This document shows, piece by piece, positions 55,112 to 64,000 of a DNA stretch of 64,000 nucleotides. The notes beneath the pieces are model-generated. The model worked only from the letters and a program-made list of their open reading frames with translations. It was not told where the DNA came from and made no database searches. This DNA is from Planctomycetales bacterium (lineage in GTDB: Bacteria; Planctomycetota; Planctomycetia; Planctomycetales; Planctomycetaceae): NCBI GenBank assembly GCA_026400835.1, contig JAPLOA010000034.1, positions 89,605-153,604 of the forward strand, given 5' to 3'. Both the position numbers and the translations under genes were made by a program. The stretch's first letter is position 1; every line of letters starts with the position of its first letter.

Positions 55112-56609
55112 ACTCACGTTCGGCACGATATTTGCGCCGGTGGCAATTCGTACACGATTTAAACTGCCAGGGAGGCAGTTGGTGAATGCGGATTGAGCAG
55201 CGGTGGTGTTGAGATGAGCGGAGTCATTACCGACGAGAGTATTCAGGGGCTTGGACATCTGAAGAAAGTCTTTGCGGCGTTTGAGAAGCTGAAGTCGGCA
55301 GCGACGGAGCGGGACACAGCGAAGAATCGGAAGCTGCATTACAGTCAGTACGCCAGTCTGATTCTGCTCAGCATGTTCAATCCGGCGATGCAGTGTGTCC
55401 GAGGTCTGTCGGATGCCTCGGCATTGAAGAAAGTGCGGAAGCTGATTGGCGGAGGGCGGGTGTCGATTGGGTCGCTGTCGGAATCGGTCCGTGTATTTGA
55501 TCCGCAATCGCTCGAGCCCATCATTGAAGGTCTGCTGGCCGATTTGCCACAACAGCATGGCGGTGCCGGACCTCGGCGAAACATCCCGGACAGTATTCCT
55601 CACGAACTGGCGCAGAAGCTCATCGCCGCTGATGGATGTTCGTTTCGCGCGTTGCCTCAGATCGTGCATGCGATCGGAGCACGTGACAATGGCAAATGGA
55701 AACTGCATCTGCAGTTCCAGGTGCTGAAGGGAATCGCCGACAAGGCCATTGTCACGCCCGACGAGACCGGCGGAGATGACGACGAACGCAGCGTTTTGGC
55801 GAACCACATTGACCCCGATTTCATCTACCTGGGAGATGGCGGCTACGAACGATACTCGCTGCTGGCGCTGATTGTTCGCAAGGGGTCGCACTATGTGATC
55901 CGCTGCCAGAACCGGCCGGTCGAAGTGATTGAGGAACGCGCTGTTTCGAAAGCGGCCCGCGAGGCTCGAGTCAGTTCGGATCAGATCGTTCGACTGGGCA
56001 AGTCTCGCGGCGATGTCGGTGCCGTAGATCATCCGGTGCGACGCATTGTCATAGACTCTCGCGCTCAGGGCCGACTGCATCCGGGCAACTCGACAAAGGA
56101 TCAAATCATCCTGTTGACCAGCCTGACAGATGTGCCCGCAGAAGTGATCGCCGCGATGTACTCTCTGCGCTGGACGATCGAACTGTTCTTCCGCTGGCTG
56201 AAACACCTGCTGGGCTGCCGTCATCTTCTCAGCGAGAAGTCTGAAGGCGTGACGATCCGCATCTACTGCGCTCTGATCGCCAGCCTGCTGCTGGCTCAGA
56301 TCACCGGAATGAACGTGGGGCGTCGGGCGTTCAATCTGGTGTGCCTGTTCCTGCAGGGCTGGGCTGATGCCGACGAACTGGCCGAAGGCCTGGCTCGGAT
56401 TCAGGCATCGCAGTCGCCTCGAAAAAGCCACTGACGAGACCTCTGGGCTCACGATCGGCCGATCGTCCGAGCCGCTTCACGCTGCGCGAATTTCTCTCGA
56501 AAACCAACCGCCAACACCACCCATGCTTTCACCCCGCCCCCCGCTCGACTCCTCGTGGCCCCGACGACTATTCTCCACTCCACACACAAACCCCGTGCCG
56601 AACGTGATT
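55112..56609 (+). mobile_element. IS4-family insertion sequence (1498 bp)
   Basis: Terminal inverted repeats: TCACGTTCGGCAC (55114-55126) is the exact reverse complement of 56595-56607. Flanking 12-mers GGGCTCACACCC (55100-55111) and GGGTTCACACCC (56610-56621) differ at one base and look like the target duplication, in the size range for IS4-type elements. A single intact transposase is inside. Confidence 0.9.
55214..56434 (+). CDS. IS4-family DDE transposase
   Basis: A 406-residue DDE transposase with Asp140 (AADGCSF), Asp208 (LGDGGY) and Glu323. The YREK signature of IS4 (Y-2-R-3-E-6-K) is exact: Tyr316, Arg319, Glu323, Lys330 in YSLRWTIELFFRWLK. The frame is open back to a TTG at 55193, but ATG 55214 is preferred. 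It appears intact, so the element could be active. The long open frame on the opposite strand is a by-product. Confidence 0.92.
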   Translation: MSGVITDESIQGLGHLKKVFAAFEKLKSAATERDTAKNRKLHYSQYASLILLSMFNPAMQCVRGLSDASALKKVRKLIGGGRVSIGSLSESVRVFDPQSLEPIIEGLLADLPQQHGGAGPRRNIPDSIPHELAQKLIAADGCSFRALPQIVHAIGARDNGKWKLHLQFQVLKGIADKAIVTPDETGGDDDERSVLANHIDPDFIYLGDGGYERYSLLALIVRKGSHYVIRCQNRPVEVIEERAVSKAAREARVSSDQIVRLGKSRGDVGAVDHPVRRIVIDSRAQGRLHPGNSTKDQIILLTSLTDVPAEVIAAMYSLRWTIELFFRWLKHLLGCRHLLSEKSEGVTIRIYCALIASLLLAQITGMNVGRRAFNLVCLFLQGWADADELAEGLARIQASQSPRKSH

Positions 56610-56650
56610 GGGTTCACACCCTCCGCTCGCCTTAACACGGAAGACAATCA

Positions 56651-57205
56651 ATGAAAGGAATAGACCGATACTGGCATCTAACATGGACAACCTACGGCCA
56701 ATGGTTGCCCGGCGACGAACGAGGCTCTGTAACACGCATCCGTCTGCCCAATCACGATCATCGCACTGAAGAAGATCAATTGGGCACTCCGCGCACTCCG
56801 CAAATTCGAGGTTTGACGGAAGCCGCCAGAAAGGCCTTGGTCGGCCCGCCAGTTCTGCTTAAAGAGCCTCAAGGAAATGACTTATTGCTGCAGTTTCACG
56901 AAACCTGTGAACATCGGAAATGGTTACTGGTGGCGACAGCGATTATGGCCAACCATATTCACTCGCTGATCGGTGTACCTGGCGACCCGGATCCAGAAGA
57001 CCTGCTGCGTGATCTCAAGGCTTGGGGAAGTCGGCGGCTAAACAAAACTTATACCAAGCCTGCTTCAGGAACGTGGTGGACCGAGTCGGGTTCGAAACGA
57101 AAGAAGAGCGACCTGCCTGCGATTCTCGGTGCAATCGACTACATAGAGCGTCAGGAGCACCCCTTGGTCATTTGGATCAATCCCGTCACGAGAACATGGC
57201 GTTAG
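56651..57205 (+). CDS. REP-associated tyrosine transposase (RAYT)
   Basis: A 184-residue Y1-type HUH transposase of the RAYT group. It starts with the pattern YWHLTWTTYGQWLPGDERG. The HUH metal motif is ANHIHSLIG (His102, His104) and the probable nucleophile is Tyr164 (IDYIERQEHP). RAYTs nick single-stranded REP hairpins and mobilise or maintain them. Here the gene sits between REP copies: the end of unit B is 19 bases upstream, unit C begins at the stop codon and unit D follows. The gene looks intact. Confidence 0.88.
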   Translation: MKGIDRYWHLTWTTYGQWLPGDERGSVTRIRLPNHDHRTEEDQLGTPRTPQIRGLTEAARKALVGPPVLLKEPQGNDLLLQFHETCEHRKWLLVATAIMANHIHSLIGVPGDPDPEDLLRDLKAWGSRRLNKTYTKPASGTWWTESGSKRKKSDLPAILGAIDYIERQEHPLVIWINPVTRTWR

Positions 57206-57293
57206 TCAGCCCGCCGAGTGCGACTCCCTGCGATTCAACGCGAAGATGAAGTCCAAAACAAGAAACTCGGAGGGTTCACACCCCCCGCTCGCC
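57206..57293. repeat. RAYT-linked REP unit C (left end merged with RAYT stop)
   Basis: Matches units A and D from the CAGCCC region on; the part left of it coincides with the RAYT 3' end (GGCGTTAGTCAGCCCGCCGAG), so the RAYT stop lies in a degenerate REP end. Ends CCCCCCGCTCGCC. Unit D follows after 11 bases. Confidence 0.85.
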
Positions 57294-57304
57294 GAATTCA
57301 AAAA

Positions 57305-57416
57305 GGCGAGCGGTGTGGCGTCAGCCCACCGAGTGCGACTCCCTGACTCCCTGCGACTCAACACAACGATAAAGTCCATTGCAAGAAGCTCGGAGGGCTC
57401 ACACCCTCCGCTCGCC
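57305..57416. repeat. RAYT-linked REP unit D (112 bp)
   Basis: A complete unit GGCGAGCGGTGTGGC... to CTCCGCTCGCC, with a short internal duplication (ACTCCCTG twice). It is separated from C by 11 bases, the same spacing as A to B. Confidence 0.9.
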
Positions 57417-57482
57417 GAATTCAGAATGAGAACGACGCTACGCGGATTCCGAGGAACGTTCTCGGTTCCGACGTGCGTGTCC

Positions 57483-58616
57483 TTAACGAAACTCAATCCT
57501 GTCCGGACAGAACCGCTTCAATCGAGCAGGATCGATGTCGATGCCTAACCCCGGTCGAGTCGGGATCTGCAGGAATCCTTCGCTGTCGATCACAAAAGGA
57601 TCGGCGGGAAGCTCGTCAATGTAAGCACACGGGGTCAGGTACTCGACGTAACGAGCGACTGGTAGAAACGCGGAAATCTGCAGGTCGGCCGCAAGGCCAA
57701 CGGCCGTGTTCCAGCCGTGAGGAACTACCTGGACATTATGATCCTGAGCCAACTGAGCGATGCGGCGGAATTCACTGAGGCCGCCGTTCTTGGTTACGTC
57801 CGGCTGAATAATGTCGAAAGCATGACGCTCCAGCCATGGCTGGAACGATTGGCGTCGAGTCAGTACTTCGCCACCAGAAATTGGTACCGGCGACACTCGA
57901 GTCAACTCGACAAAGCCGTTGATATCGTCTGGCGGCAGAGCTTCCTCAAACCAGGTGATGTCGTAATCCGCCAGCATCATCGCCGTATTGCGGGCCCAGT
58001 TCGTTCCATGCGGCCAGAATTGCTCGCTGCCGCCGGCGTCGACCATCAGCTCAACATTATCCCCAACGGTATCCCGAGCGGTTTGAACAAGGAGTTCATC
58101 GAAAGCTCGATCGCGTCGCCCGAACGGACGCCAGCCCATTTTGATGGCTTTGAAACCGCGAGCGACAACGCTCTCCAGAGTCTTCGCAAGTGCCTCTGGT
58201 TCATCAAAAAGAATGGAACCATAGGGCTTGATGCGATCACGATAATTGCCACCCATCAAACGAGAAACCGGTTGGCCACAGGCCTTTCCCATTAAGTCCC
58301 ACAAGGCGATATCGATGCCGCTGATGGCATGCGTCACCGAGCCGCCTCGCCCCTGCCAGAAAGTCGACTGGTGTAGTTTCTCGGACACGCGTTCTGGTTC
58401 AATCGCCAGTTCGCCCTTCAGCAGCGGCCACAGCAGTTCGACAGCTCCGACGATCAGTTTTCCAGACGTGAAGCAACTGCCAAAACCGATGTGTTTTGAA
58501 TCTGTGTGAACAATAACCAGTGTATGCAGATTCTCCTGCGGCTCATGCCCCTGCGGCCAGCCACCATCAACTGTTGCCCCCGTCAACGGACACACGTCAA
58601 TTCCTGTAATAATCAC
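57483..58616 (-). CDS. Mandelate racemase/muconate lactonising enzyme-family protein
   Basis: A 377-residue enolase-superfamily enzyme. Metal ligands are Asp193 (MVDAGG), Glu224 (WFEEALP) and Glu250 (ISGGE). Lys156/Lys159 lie in FKAIKMG, and the general acid His300 follows DVTKNGG (Asp273 region) in PHGWN, which fits the mandelate racemase subgroup. Such proteins dehydrate or racemise sugar acids. The start is GTG 58616 with GAGAGGA upstream; the frame is open further to 58844 but that portion is not homologous. The substrate is unknown. Confidence 0.88.
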   Translation of the reverse strand: MIITGIDVCPLTGATVDGGWPQGHEPQENLHTLVIVHTDSKHIGFGSCFTSGKLIVGAVELLWPLLKGELAIEPERVSEKLHQSTFWQGRGGSVTHAISGIDIALWDLMGKACGQPVSRLMGGNYRDRIKPYGSILFDEPEALAKTLESVVARGFKAIKMGWRPFGRRDRAFDELLVQTARDTVGDNVELMVDAGGSEQFWPHGTNWARNTAMMLADYDITWFEEALPPDDINGFVELTRVSPVPISGGEVLTRRQSFQPWLERHAFDIIQPDVTKNGGLSEFRRIAQLAQDHNVQVVPHGWNTAVGLAADLQISAFLPVARYVEYLTPCAYIDELPADPFVIDSEGFLQIPTRPGLGIDIDPARLKRFCPDRIEFR

Positions 58617-59670
58617 GAAGGCGTTCCTCTCAACGGCGTTTATTTTGAAAATGGCGGGGCACAAGAATGTCGCTGCGCAAGCTTGTATGATAGTCGGAAG
58701 TGATCCGGATAGTCTTGTCCGGAAGAAGAAATCTCGTTCTGAGAGCCGACTTCCGTGAGAAATCCCGGTCAGCTTTCGAATCGAATTCCAGCTGAAGCCA
58801 GTCGCACGCTCAGGTCGCCGGATGCAGTCGCGGATGGTTGTCAATGCAGGTCCTCTCTGCCCGAAAGGACTTTCGCCGCAGAGCGAACTCAGTCTGCAAT
58901 TCGGTGAGGATTGCAGACGGCATCATATCATCGCATGCACAGGTGTCGCGGCAATCCGCGAAGTCCTGCCCGGCAGACAGGACCTACCGGAATACGCGTC
59001 TGCACCCGTGTCGCCGGTCAATCCCTCGCTGACGCGTCGGGTTGTGATACTTTCCCTTGTTTTCGCCCCTTTGATCCCCGGCGGTCTTAAACATCCCCAC
59101 TTCAGAACTGACCCAACGGTTCAGGATTGAATCAACACGCCTTTGAGAGTTGGAAAAAACGTACTCCGAACATCTCGATGTTTCGAATCGGCAGATCCCT
59201 TGTCTTGTCCCGTAGAACAATGCCCCCTAGAATCCGGTATGTAATTCGCTCTGCCATTTGATGCTGTCGGTTCTGAACAAACGAATGTCAATGTGGCGGC
59301 GTAGGTTGTAAGGGGTTTTGCGGTTGAGGCAATTGCCACGATTCTGACTGTCAAAGTAGTTCGGGTTTTCAGGGGCGAGTGTTGGCCAGAACGCTGGAAC
59401 GCTCAGACTTTTCCGACACGTCAGACTTTGCAATCACCAAACTTCTGCAGAAATTCGTCAAATGCGTTCGTTTCGGCGCTAGAGTTCAGGGAGGTGGTCT
59501 CCGGTTCACTGGAGGCCTTCAGCCAACCAGAATCGAGGGTGTGAGTCCCACTCGGCCGCATCCCTGAAATTAAACGGATATGTTGCTGACTCGGTGAGTC
59601 ACGGAACAATTGGTTCCTGAAAGCGAACTGCTTTTGGGACTTCGGAAAGATTCGAAAACGAGGAAGTCGA
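58617..59670. other. Intergenic region upstream of clpC
   Basis: About 1 kb without a recognised gene. It contains a TCCCTCGCTGACGCGTCGGG repeat at 59022 followed by a short AATCAACACGCC tail (59130) that also occurs in the 26 kb cluster, and a TCCGGA-flanked hairpin near 58700. A minus-strand frame (59227-59433) is of unknown value. Confidence 0.5.
59022..59140. repeat. Dispersed CCCTCGCTGACGC repeat copy
   Basis: Shares TCCCTCGCTGACGCGTCGGG and, further on, GGATTGAATCAACACGCC with the elements at 25976-26070; the first part recurs at 28397 and 63717. Confidence 0.75.
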
Positions 59671-62223
59671 ATGTACGAACGCTTCACAGATCGTGCTCGT
59701 AAAGTAATGCAGCTGGCTAATCAGGAAGCTCAGCGATTCAATCACGAATATATCGGCACGGAACACATCCTGCTTGGTCTCGTCAAGGAAGGTTCAGGCG
59801 TTGCAGCCAACGTGCTGAAGAATCTTGACGTTGATCTTCGAAAGATCCGCATTGAAGTCGAGAAGATTGTGCAGACGGGACCTGATATGGTCACGATGGG
59901 CAAACTGCCTCAGACACCTCGTGCGAAGAAGGTCATTGAATACGCCATGGATGAGGCTCGAAACCTCAACCATAATTACGTCGGCACCGAGCATCTGTTG
60001 CTTGGTCTGCTTCGCGAACAGGAAGGCGTCGCTGCTCAGGTTCTGATGAATCTTGGCATGAAGCTGGAAGATGTTCGCGACGAAGTTCTGAACCTGCTGG
60101 GCCATGGCATGGAATCCGCCGAGCCGGGTTCAGAAGAACGAGGTGGTGGCGGAGCAGCGGCCGGAACCGGAGCTGCAGCCAAGGGCGCAAGCCGCAGCAA
60201 GACTCCAGCTCTGGACAGTTTCGGTCGCGACCTGACTGAGCTGGCCAAGCAGAAAAAGCTCGATCCGGTGATCGGTCGAGAACGCGAAATTGAACGAGTC
60301 ATCCAGATCCTGTGTCGACGCCAGAAGAACAACCCGGTTCTTCTCGGAGAAGCCGGTGTTGGTAAGACAGCGATCGTCGAAGGCTTTGCTCAGATGGTTG
60401 TCGACAATGCCGTGCCAGACATTCTGGCAGATCGTCGAATCATTGTGCTTGACCTCGCGATGATGGTCGCTGGCACGAAGTATCGCGGGCAGTTCGAAGA
60501 ACGAATCAAGGCCGTGATGAACGAAGTTCGTCGCGCCAAGAACACGATTCTGTTTATCGACGAGTTGCATACTCTGGTTGGTGCAGGCGGTGCCGAAGGT
60601 GCGATTGATGCGTCAAACGTTCTGAAGCCAGCTCTGAGCCGTGGCGAAATTCAGTGTATCGGGGCGACAACGCTCGACGAATATCGCAAGTACATCGAGA
60701 AAGACGCCGCTTTGGAGCGACGCTTCCAGACCGTGATGGTTGAGCCACCGTCTGCAAAGCAGGCCGTCGAGATCCTGAGAGGTCTGCGGGATCGCTACGA
60801 AGAACACCACCGTGTTCAGATCACCGACGATGCTCTGGAAACCGCGGTCGAAATGTCCAACCGCTACATCACCGCACGTTGCCTGCCAGACAAGGCCATC
60901 GACGTGATCGACGAAGCGGGTGCTCGCGTTCGCCTCAAGTCCATGGTTCGTCCACCGGACTTGAAGGAACTGGAAGAAGAAATTCAGCGTTTGAACACGG
61001 CCAAAGAAGAAGCTGTTGCCGAACAGAAGTTCGAAAAGGCGGCTTCATTCCGAGATCAGGCTGACAAGCTTCGCAAGAAAAAGGATCAGCTCACAGAGGA
61101 ATGGCGTGAGAAATCTCGTCAGACCGACGGTGTCGTTGATGCCGAAGTCGTGGCAGAAGTTGTCGCCAAAATGACAGGCATCCCACTGACCCGCTTGTCC
61201 AGTGAAGATGCTGTTCGTCTGCTGCAGATGGAAGCTGAACTGCACAAGCGTGTGATCAGTCAGGATCAGGCAATTACACAGGTCTGCAAAGCGGTTCGCC
61301 GCAGTCGCAGTGGCTTGAAGGATCCAAAGCGTCCTACCGGCGTTTTCCTGTTCTCCGGTCCAACCGGTGTGGGTAAGACTTTGTTGGCCAAGACTCTGGC
61401 CGAATTCATGTTCGGTGACCAGGATGCTTTGATTCAGATCGACATGTCCGAGTACATGGAAAAGCACAACGTCAGCCGTCTGATCGGTGCTCCTCCGGGA
61501 TATGTGGGATTCGAAGAAGGCGGTCAGCTGACCGAGAAGATTCGCAGACGTCCTTACGCGGTTGTACTGCTGGACGAAATCGAAAAGGCTCATCCGGACG
61601 TCTTCAACATGTTGTTGCAGATTATGGAAGAAGGCCATCTGACCGACAGCTTTGGTCGTCGAGTTGACTTCAAGAACGTGATTCTGATTCTGACCACGAA
61701 CGCCGGTGCCAGCAAGATGGCGCACGGCGGCAACATGGGGCTGCATACGCTCCGTGATCGTGATCAGGAGAAGTCTTACGACGACATGAAGACCAACCTG
61801 ATGCACGAGCTGCAGCGTCAGTTCAAGCCGGAATTCCTCGGTCGTCTCGACGAAGTCGTGGTCTTCCGCAAGCTGACTCGCAACGAGCTGATGAAAATTG
61901 TCGACATCGAACTGGCCAAGGTTTATGATCGCCTCAAAGAACGCGGCAAGCGTCTGGTGCTCAGCGATGAAGCTCGCGGCTTTATCATCGACAAGGGTGA
62001 ACAGGACGATGGTCTGGACTATGGTGCTCGCCCACTGCGTCGCAGTGTCGAGCGATTCATTGAAGACCCACTCTCAGAAGAACTTCTGCGAGGCACCTTT
62101 GATGGCCAGAACGCGATCCACGTCAGCGTCAAGGAAGTTGGAGATCAGAAACAGCTCGAGTTCAACGGTGGCGTCGATGAAGCACCAGTTGCTGAAGCCG
62201 AAGCAACTTCGACTCCAGCGTAG
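59671..62223 (+). CDS. clpC: ClpC-type ATP-dependent Clp protease ATP-binding subunit
   Basis: An 850-residue AAA+ unfoldase for ClpP. Domain order: duplicated Clp N-domain (1-145), a Gly/Ala-rich linker with [18 protein letters not shown] domain 1 (Walker A GEAGVGKT near 227), a UVR motif ([16 protein letters not shown]), and AAA domain 2 (GPTGVGKT near 568). The C-terminal domain ends in a short acidic tail. The order with the UVR motif is typical of ClpC, not ClpA or ClpB. GAGGAAG precedes the ATG. A terminator follows. Confidence 0.96.
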   Translation: MYERFTDRARKVMQLANQEAQRFNHEYIGTEHILLGLVKEGSGVAANVLKNLDVDLRKIRIEVEKIVQTGPDMVTMGKLPQTPRAKKVIEYAMDEARNLNHNYVGTEHLLLGLLREQEGVAAQVLMNLGMKLEDVRDEVLNLLGHGMESAEPGSEERGGGGAAAGTGAAAKGASRSKTPALDSFGRDLTELAKQKKLDPVIGREREIERVIQILCRRQKNNPVLLGEAGVGKTAIVEGFAQMVVDNAVPDILADRRIIVLDLAMMVAGTKYRGQFEERIKAVMNEVRRAKNTILFIDELHTLVGAGGAEGAIDASNVLKPALSRGEIQCIGATTLDEYRKYIEKDAALERRFQTVMVEPPSAKQAVEILRGLRDRYEEHHRVQITDDALETAVEMSNRYITARCLPDKAIDVIDEAGARVRLKSMVRPPDLKELEEEIQRLNTAKEEAVAEQKFEKAASFRDQADKLRKKKDQLTEEWREKSRQTDGVVDAEVVAEVVAKMTGIPLTRLSSEDAVRLLQMEAELHKRVISQDQAITQVCKAVRRSRSGLKDPKRPTGVFLFSGPTGVGKTLLAKTLAEFMFGDQDALIQIDMSEYMEKHNVSRLIGAPPGYVGFEEGGQLTEKIRRRPYAVVLLDEIEKAHPDVFNMLLQIMEEGHLTDSFGRRVDFKNVILILTTNAGASKMAHGGNMGLHTLRDRDQEKSYDDMKTNLMHELQRQFKPEFLGRLDEVVVFRKLTRNELMKIVDIELAKVYDRLKERGKRLVLSDEARGFIIDKGEQDDGLDYGARPLRRSVERFIEDPLSEELLRGTFDGQNAIHVSVKEVGDQKQLEFNGGVDEAPVAEAEATSTPA

Positions 62224-62519
62224 TGACTTCGCGTTTGGTTAATCGCTGAATTCCCGAGAACCCAGCAACCTTAAAAGGCTGCTGGGTTCTTTTATTGGCT
62301 CAACGCGAAACTGAGCGCGCGACTCAGCACCGAAAGTTCTAATCGCAGTTGTCCGGTCCCGGGAAATATTGCTGCGGTTCACCGCGAAGCGGTTCAAGCA
62401 GGTCGCCGATGGTCAGCGCGACCACAGATTCTTTCTTTAGCCCGACCTGTCTTCAGGTCCGGAACGCGGCCGTCCGTACCGTACACCCGCGCTCCGCCGA
62501 CGGGAATGCACATCAGCGA
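62224..62519. other. Intergenic region between clpC and the WD40 gene
   Basis: Convergent genes. It contains the clpC terminator at 62257-62292; nothing else is recognised. Confidence 0.6.
62257..62292 (+). terminator. Intrinsic terminator of clpC
   Basis: AGAACCCAGC (62257-62266) pairs with GCTGGGTTCT (62281-62290), followed by a T-rich stretch. Confidence 0.9.
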
Positions 62520-63608
62520 CTACGACGGCTTCTCCGCAGCGGCCGGCTTGGCTCCGGAAAACTCAAGCAGATGGATTTTGGCGGAGCCGCCCTGGTAGAC
62601 TCCATCGACAAGTTGTCGTCCGTTGGCGTTGGCTGATTGGGAGACCAGCAGAGCGATGCGGCGGCTGTCGGGGTGGAGACTCAGGCTGCGGCCGTTGGGA
62701 ATGGAATTGCTTTCGTAGAATGGTTTCTCGTTTTGTGGCGTCCAGCACCAGACAAAGCCTTTACCCGGAAACGCACAGCTTGTTGCCATCACAAAACCGG
62801 CCGGATGGAAGAGGGCGTCGTACGCGAAGCCGTCGTCGTTTTTGCCCATCTGCATTTCTCTCAGGAGTTGACCGGTGTCCCAGTCAAAGACCAGCACACA
62901 CGGAAAACCGGTTGCGAATCCGCCGCTGGGTGTCTTCTGACCCGCACAGGCCAGTTGCTTGCCGTCGCTGTTGAAGCTCAGGTGACGAACTCCACCGCAT
63001 TCCTGAATTCTGTCAAATTGGTACAGAACACGAGCGTCTAATTCGCGGCGAGCTGTCGCGGATTCAACGTCCCAGTCACGAATCACACCTTTCAGGTCGC
63101 CGGAAACCAGCGAATTTCCCGACGGATGAAAACACAGGCTGAAGATCTTTTCGGGGTGAGGCCATTCCTTCAGCAGTGTTCCGTCTGAGGCCGACCAGAG
63201 GCGCAAAACTCGATCATTGCCACCCGAGGCGATGCGTTGTCCATCAGGACTGACTGCGATGGCTCGAACCCAGCCATCATGAGAGGCTTCGTTTTTCCAG
63301 ACCGGTGCAGGAGTTTCATCGGTGTATTGCCAGACAGCGATCTGCCCCCACGAGTCAGCCGAAACAATGCGTTCGGTAGTCGGAATGAAGGCCAGACACT
63401 GCACCCAGGCGTGATGGCCAAGACACGGATTCAGCCGCTTGACTTCATCGCCGCTCACATCCCAACGCTGGATGGTTGCATCATATCCGCCGGCAATCAG
63501 GAACTTTCCGCACGGGCTGAACCGAGCCTGAAAGAGCTGTCGTTCGTATTCGATGACCTGCTTCGTGGGCTTTGGTTCGAATTCGGCAAGCAACGTTGTG
63601 TCGTCCAT
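62520..63608 (-). CDS. WD40-repeat protein
   Basis: A 362-residue beta-propeller made of WD40 units: DATIQRWDV, WGQIAVWQ, NDRVLRLWSA and KGVIRDWDVE are visible, spaced about 45 residues apart. There is no signal peptide and no kinase or other domain is attached. WD40 proteins act as docking scaffolds; partners are unknown. Planctomycetes encode many. Confidence 0.88.
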   Translation of the reverse strand: MDDTTLLAEFEPKPTKQVIEYERQLFQARFSPCGKFLIAGGYDATIQRWDVSGDEVKRLNPCLGHHAWVQCLAFIPTTERIVSADSWGQIAVWQYTDETPAPVWKNEASHDGWVRAIAVSPDGQRIASGGNDRVLRLWSASDGTLLKEWPHPEKIFSLCFHPSGNSLVSGDLKGVIRDWDVESATARRELDARVLYQFDRIQECGGVRHLSFNSDGKQLACAGQKTPSGGFATGFPCVLVFDWDTGQLLREMQMGKNDDGFAYDALFHPAGFVMATSCAFPGKGFVWCWTPQNEKPFYESNSIPNGRSLSLHPDSRRIALLVSQSANANGRQLVDGVYQGGSAKIHLLEFSGAKPAAAEKPS

Positions 63609-63677
63609 GTAATGACTCCGTGAGATGCAGGACTGAGAAGCTTAGGAACCGTCCCGGAATAACTTCCATGCACTGAA

Positions 63678-63745
63678 ATCCCAACCCGATTCGTCAGTGA
63701 GGGATTGAGCACCTGATCCCTCGCTGACGCGTTTTGAAGTTGCGT
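63678..63745. repeat. Dispersed CCCTCGCTGACGC repeat copy
   Basis: Shares ATCCCAACCCGA and TTTTGAAGTTGCG with the 28292 element, and TCCCTCGCTGACGCG with 59022. Confidence 0.75.
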
Positions 63746-63755
63746 ATTTTTGTTA

Positions 63756-63861
63756 GGGCTGGAAGCCCGGCACATCCTCTGCCCGTGGCGTGAGCCACCG
63801 GACGGTAAAAAACACTGCGACTCAGGCCTGAAGGGCCGACACATCCGGCCTTGTGTCGACC
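63756..63861. repeat. Chain of short palindromes
   Basis: GGGCTGGAAGCCC (63756-63768), GTGGCGTGAGCCAC (63785-63798) and GGCCTGAAGGGCC (63825-63837), then an inverted pair GGCCGACACA (63834) and TGTGTCGACC (63852). Each hairpin has a loop of three or four bases. Confidence 0.75.
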
Positions 63862-64000
63862 CTCCGAGGCCGTGAAGAAATACCGTCTGGGGCAATCTGA
63901 ATGAGTTTCAGCGGTCAAGAATTTCAAGACGGGGGGAATCAGACGAATCGAGCTGTAGCTTTGTTGGATTGAACAGAATGATTCAAGGTTTGTCGCCAAC

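Larger units (their letters stand above)
55018..56631. repeat. RAYT-linked REP unit B, interrupted by IS4-type element
   Basis: The left 94 bases (55018-55111) match unit A, and the right end lies at 56610-56631. The IS element sits within it. Removing the IS and one copy of the 12-bp duplication restores a full-length unit. Confidence 0.85.
63609..64000. other. Repeat-rich end of window
   Basis: No gene identified. It holds a copy of the CCCTCGCTGACGC/TTTTGAAGTTGCG repeat (63678-63745) and a chain of short GGCC-type hairpins (63756-63861). Confidence 0.6.

Noticed and set aside
55034..56452. 472-residue minus-strand open frame
   Set aside because: It covers the transposase in reverse and the REP units; the plus-strand transposase has all catalytic residues.
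1..64000. tRNA, rRNA, tmRNA, RNase P or CRISPR
   Set aside because: No cloverleaf with CCA-end, no rRNA-like blocks and no regularly spaced direct repeats of CRISPR type were seen; the spaced units at 54.9-57.4 kb are REP-like with near-identical full-length units, not spacers.

Overview
The window reads as chromosomal DNA of a planctomycete (phylum Planctomycetota). The indicators are a cysteine-rich secreted protein built from YTV repeats (the planctomycete cell-wall protein type), three DUF1559 modules including a classic prepilin-type one followed by two small lipoproteins, a Tat-exported DUF1501 protein, a DUF116-polyprenyl synthase fusion, a small lysine-tailed protein starting MSGPIVR, and intergenic DNA full of palindromic repeats. 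Genus and species cannot be fixed from the sequence alone. No rRNA, tRNA, CRISPR array or replication origin was found.

Layout. 0-10 kb: a minus-strand fatty-acid module (FabZ-like, FabG, long ACP), the YTV wall protein with a possible structured leader, then a plus-strand membrane/lipid operon (DAG-kinase-like, LpxL-like acyltransferase, lysine-tailed protein, multi-pass membrane protein) and an OprB-type porin. 10-21 kb: a fused E1 alpha-beta dehydrogenase, an anti-sigma-like membrane protein, DUF1501 plus methyltransferase, and a tandem pair of SPFH (band-7) proteins. 21-31 kb: type IIA topoisomerase B subunit with a UbiX-like prenyltransferase, a class II terpene cyclase beside a DUF116-prenyl synthase fusion, and the DUF1559/lipoprotein operon. 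31-44 kb: two consecutive DEAD-box helicases with arginine-rich tails, a glycosyltransferase, ArfB, an internally duplicated DUF1559 protein and an adenylate-forming enzyme lacking its C-terminal domain. 45-54 kb: housekeeping genes on the minus strand (DeoC, NrnA-like, RibD, Tex), a hydrolase and a P1B-type metal ATPase. 54.7-57.5 kb: a mobile island with a RAYT (REP-associated tyrosine transposase), four copies of its presumed REP element and an IS4-type element inserted into one copy. 57.5-64 kb: an enolase-superfamily enzyme, ClpC and a WD40 protein.

The most striking material is (i) the RAYT/REP/IS4 island, whose REP hairpin also occurs in frame inside the terpene cyclase gene and, inverted, just upstream of the prenyl synthase; (ii) the terpene cyclase/DUF116-prenyl synthase pair as a candidate uncharacterised terpenoid locus; (iii) the YTV wall protein with two arrays of the same 28-residue period; and (iv) at least five distinct families of imperfect or perfect palindromes in the intergenic DNA. 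All functional calls come from reading protein motifs by eye; no database search was possible.
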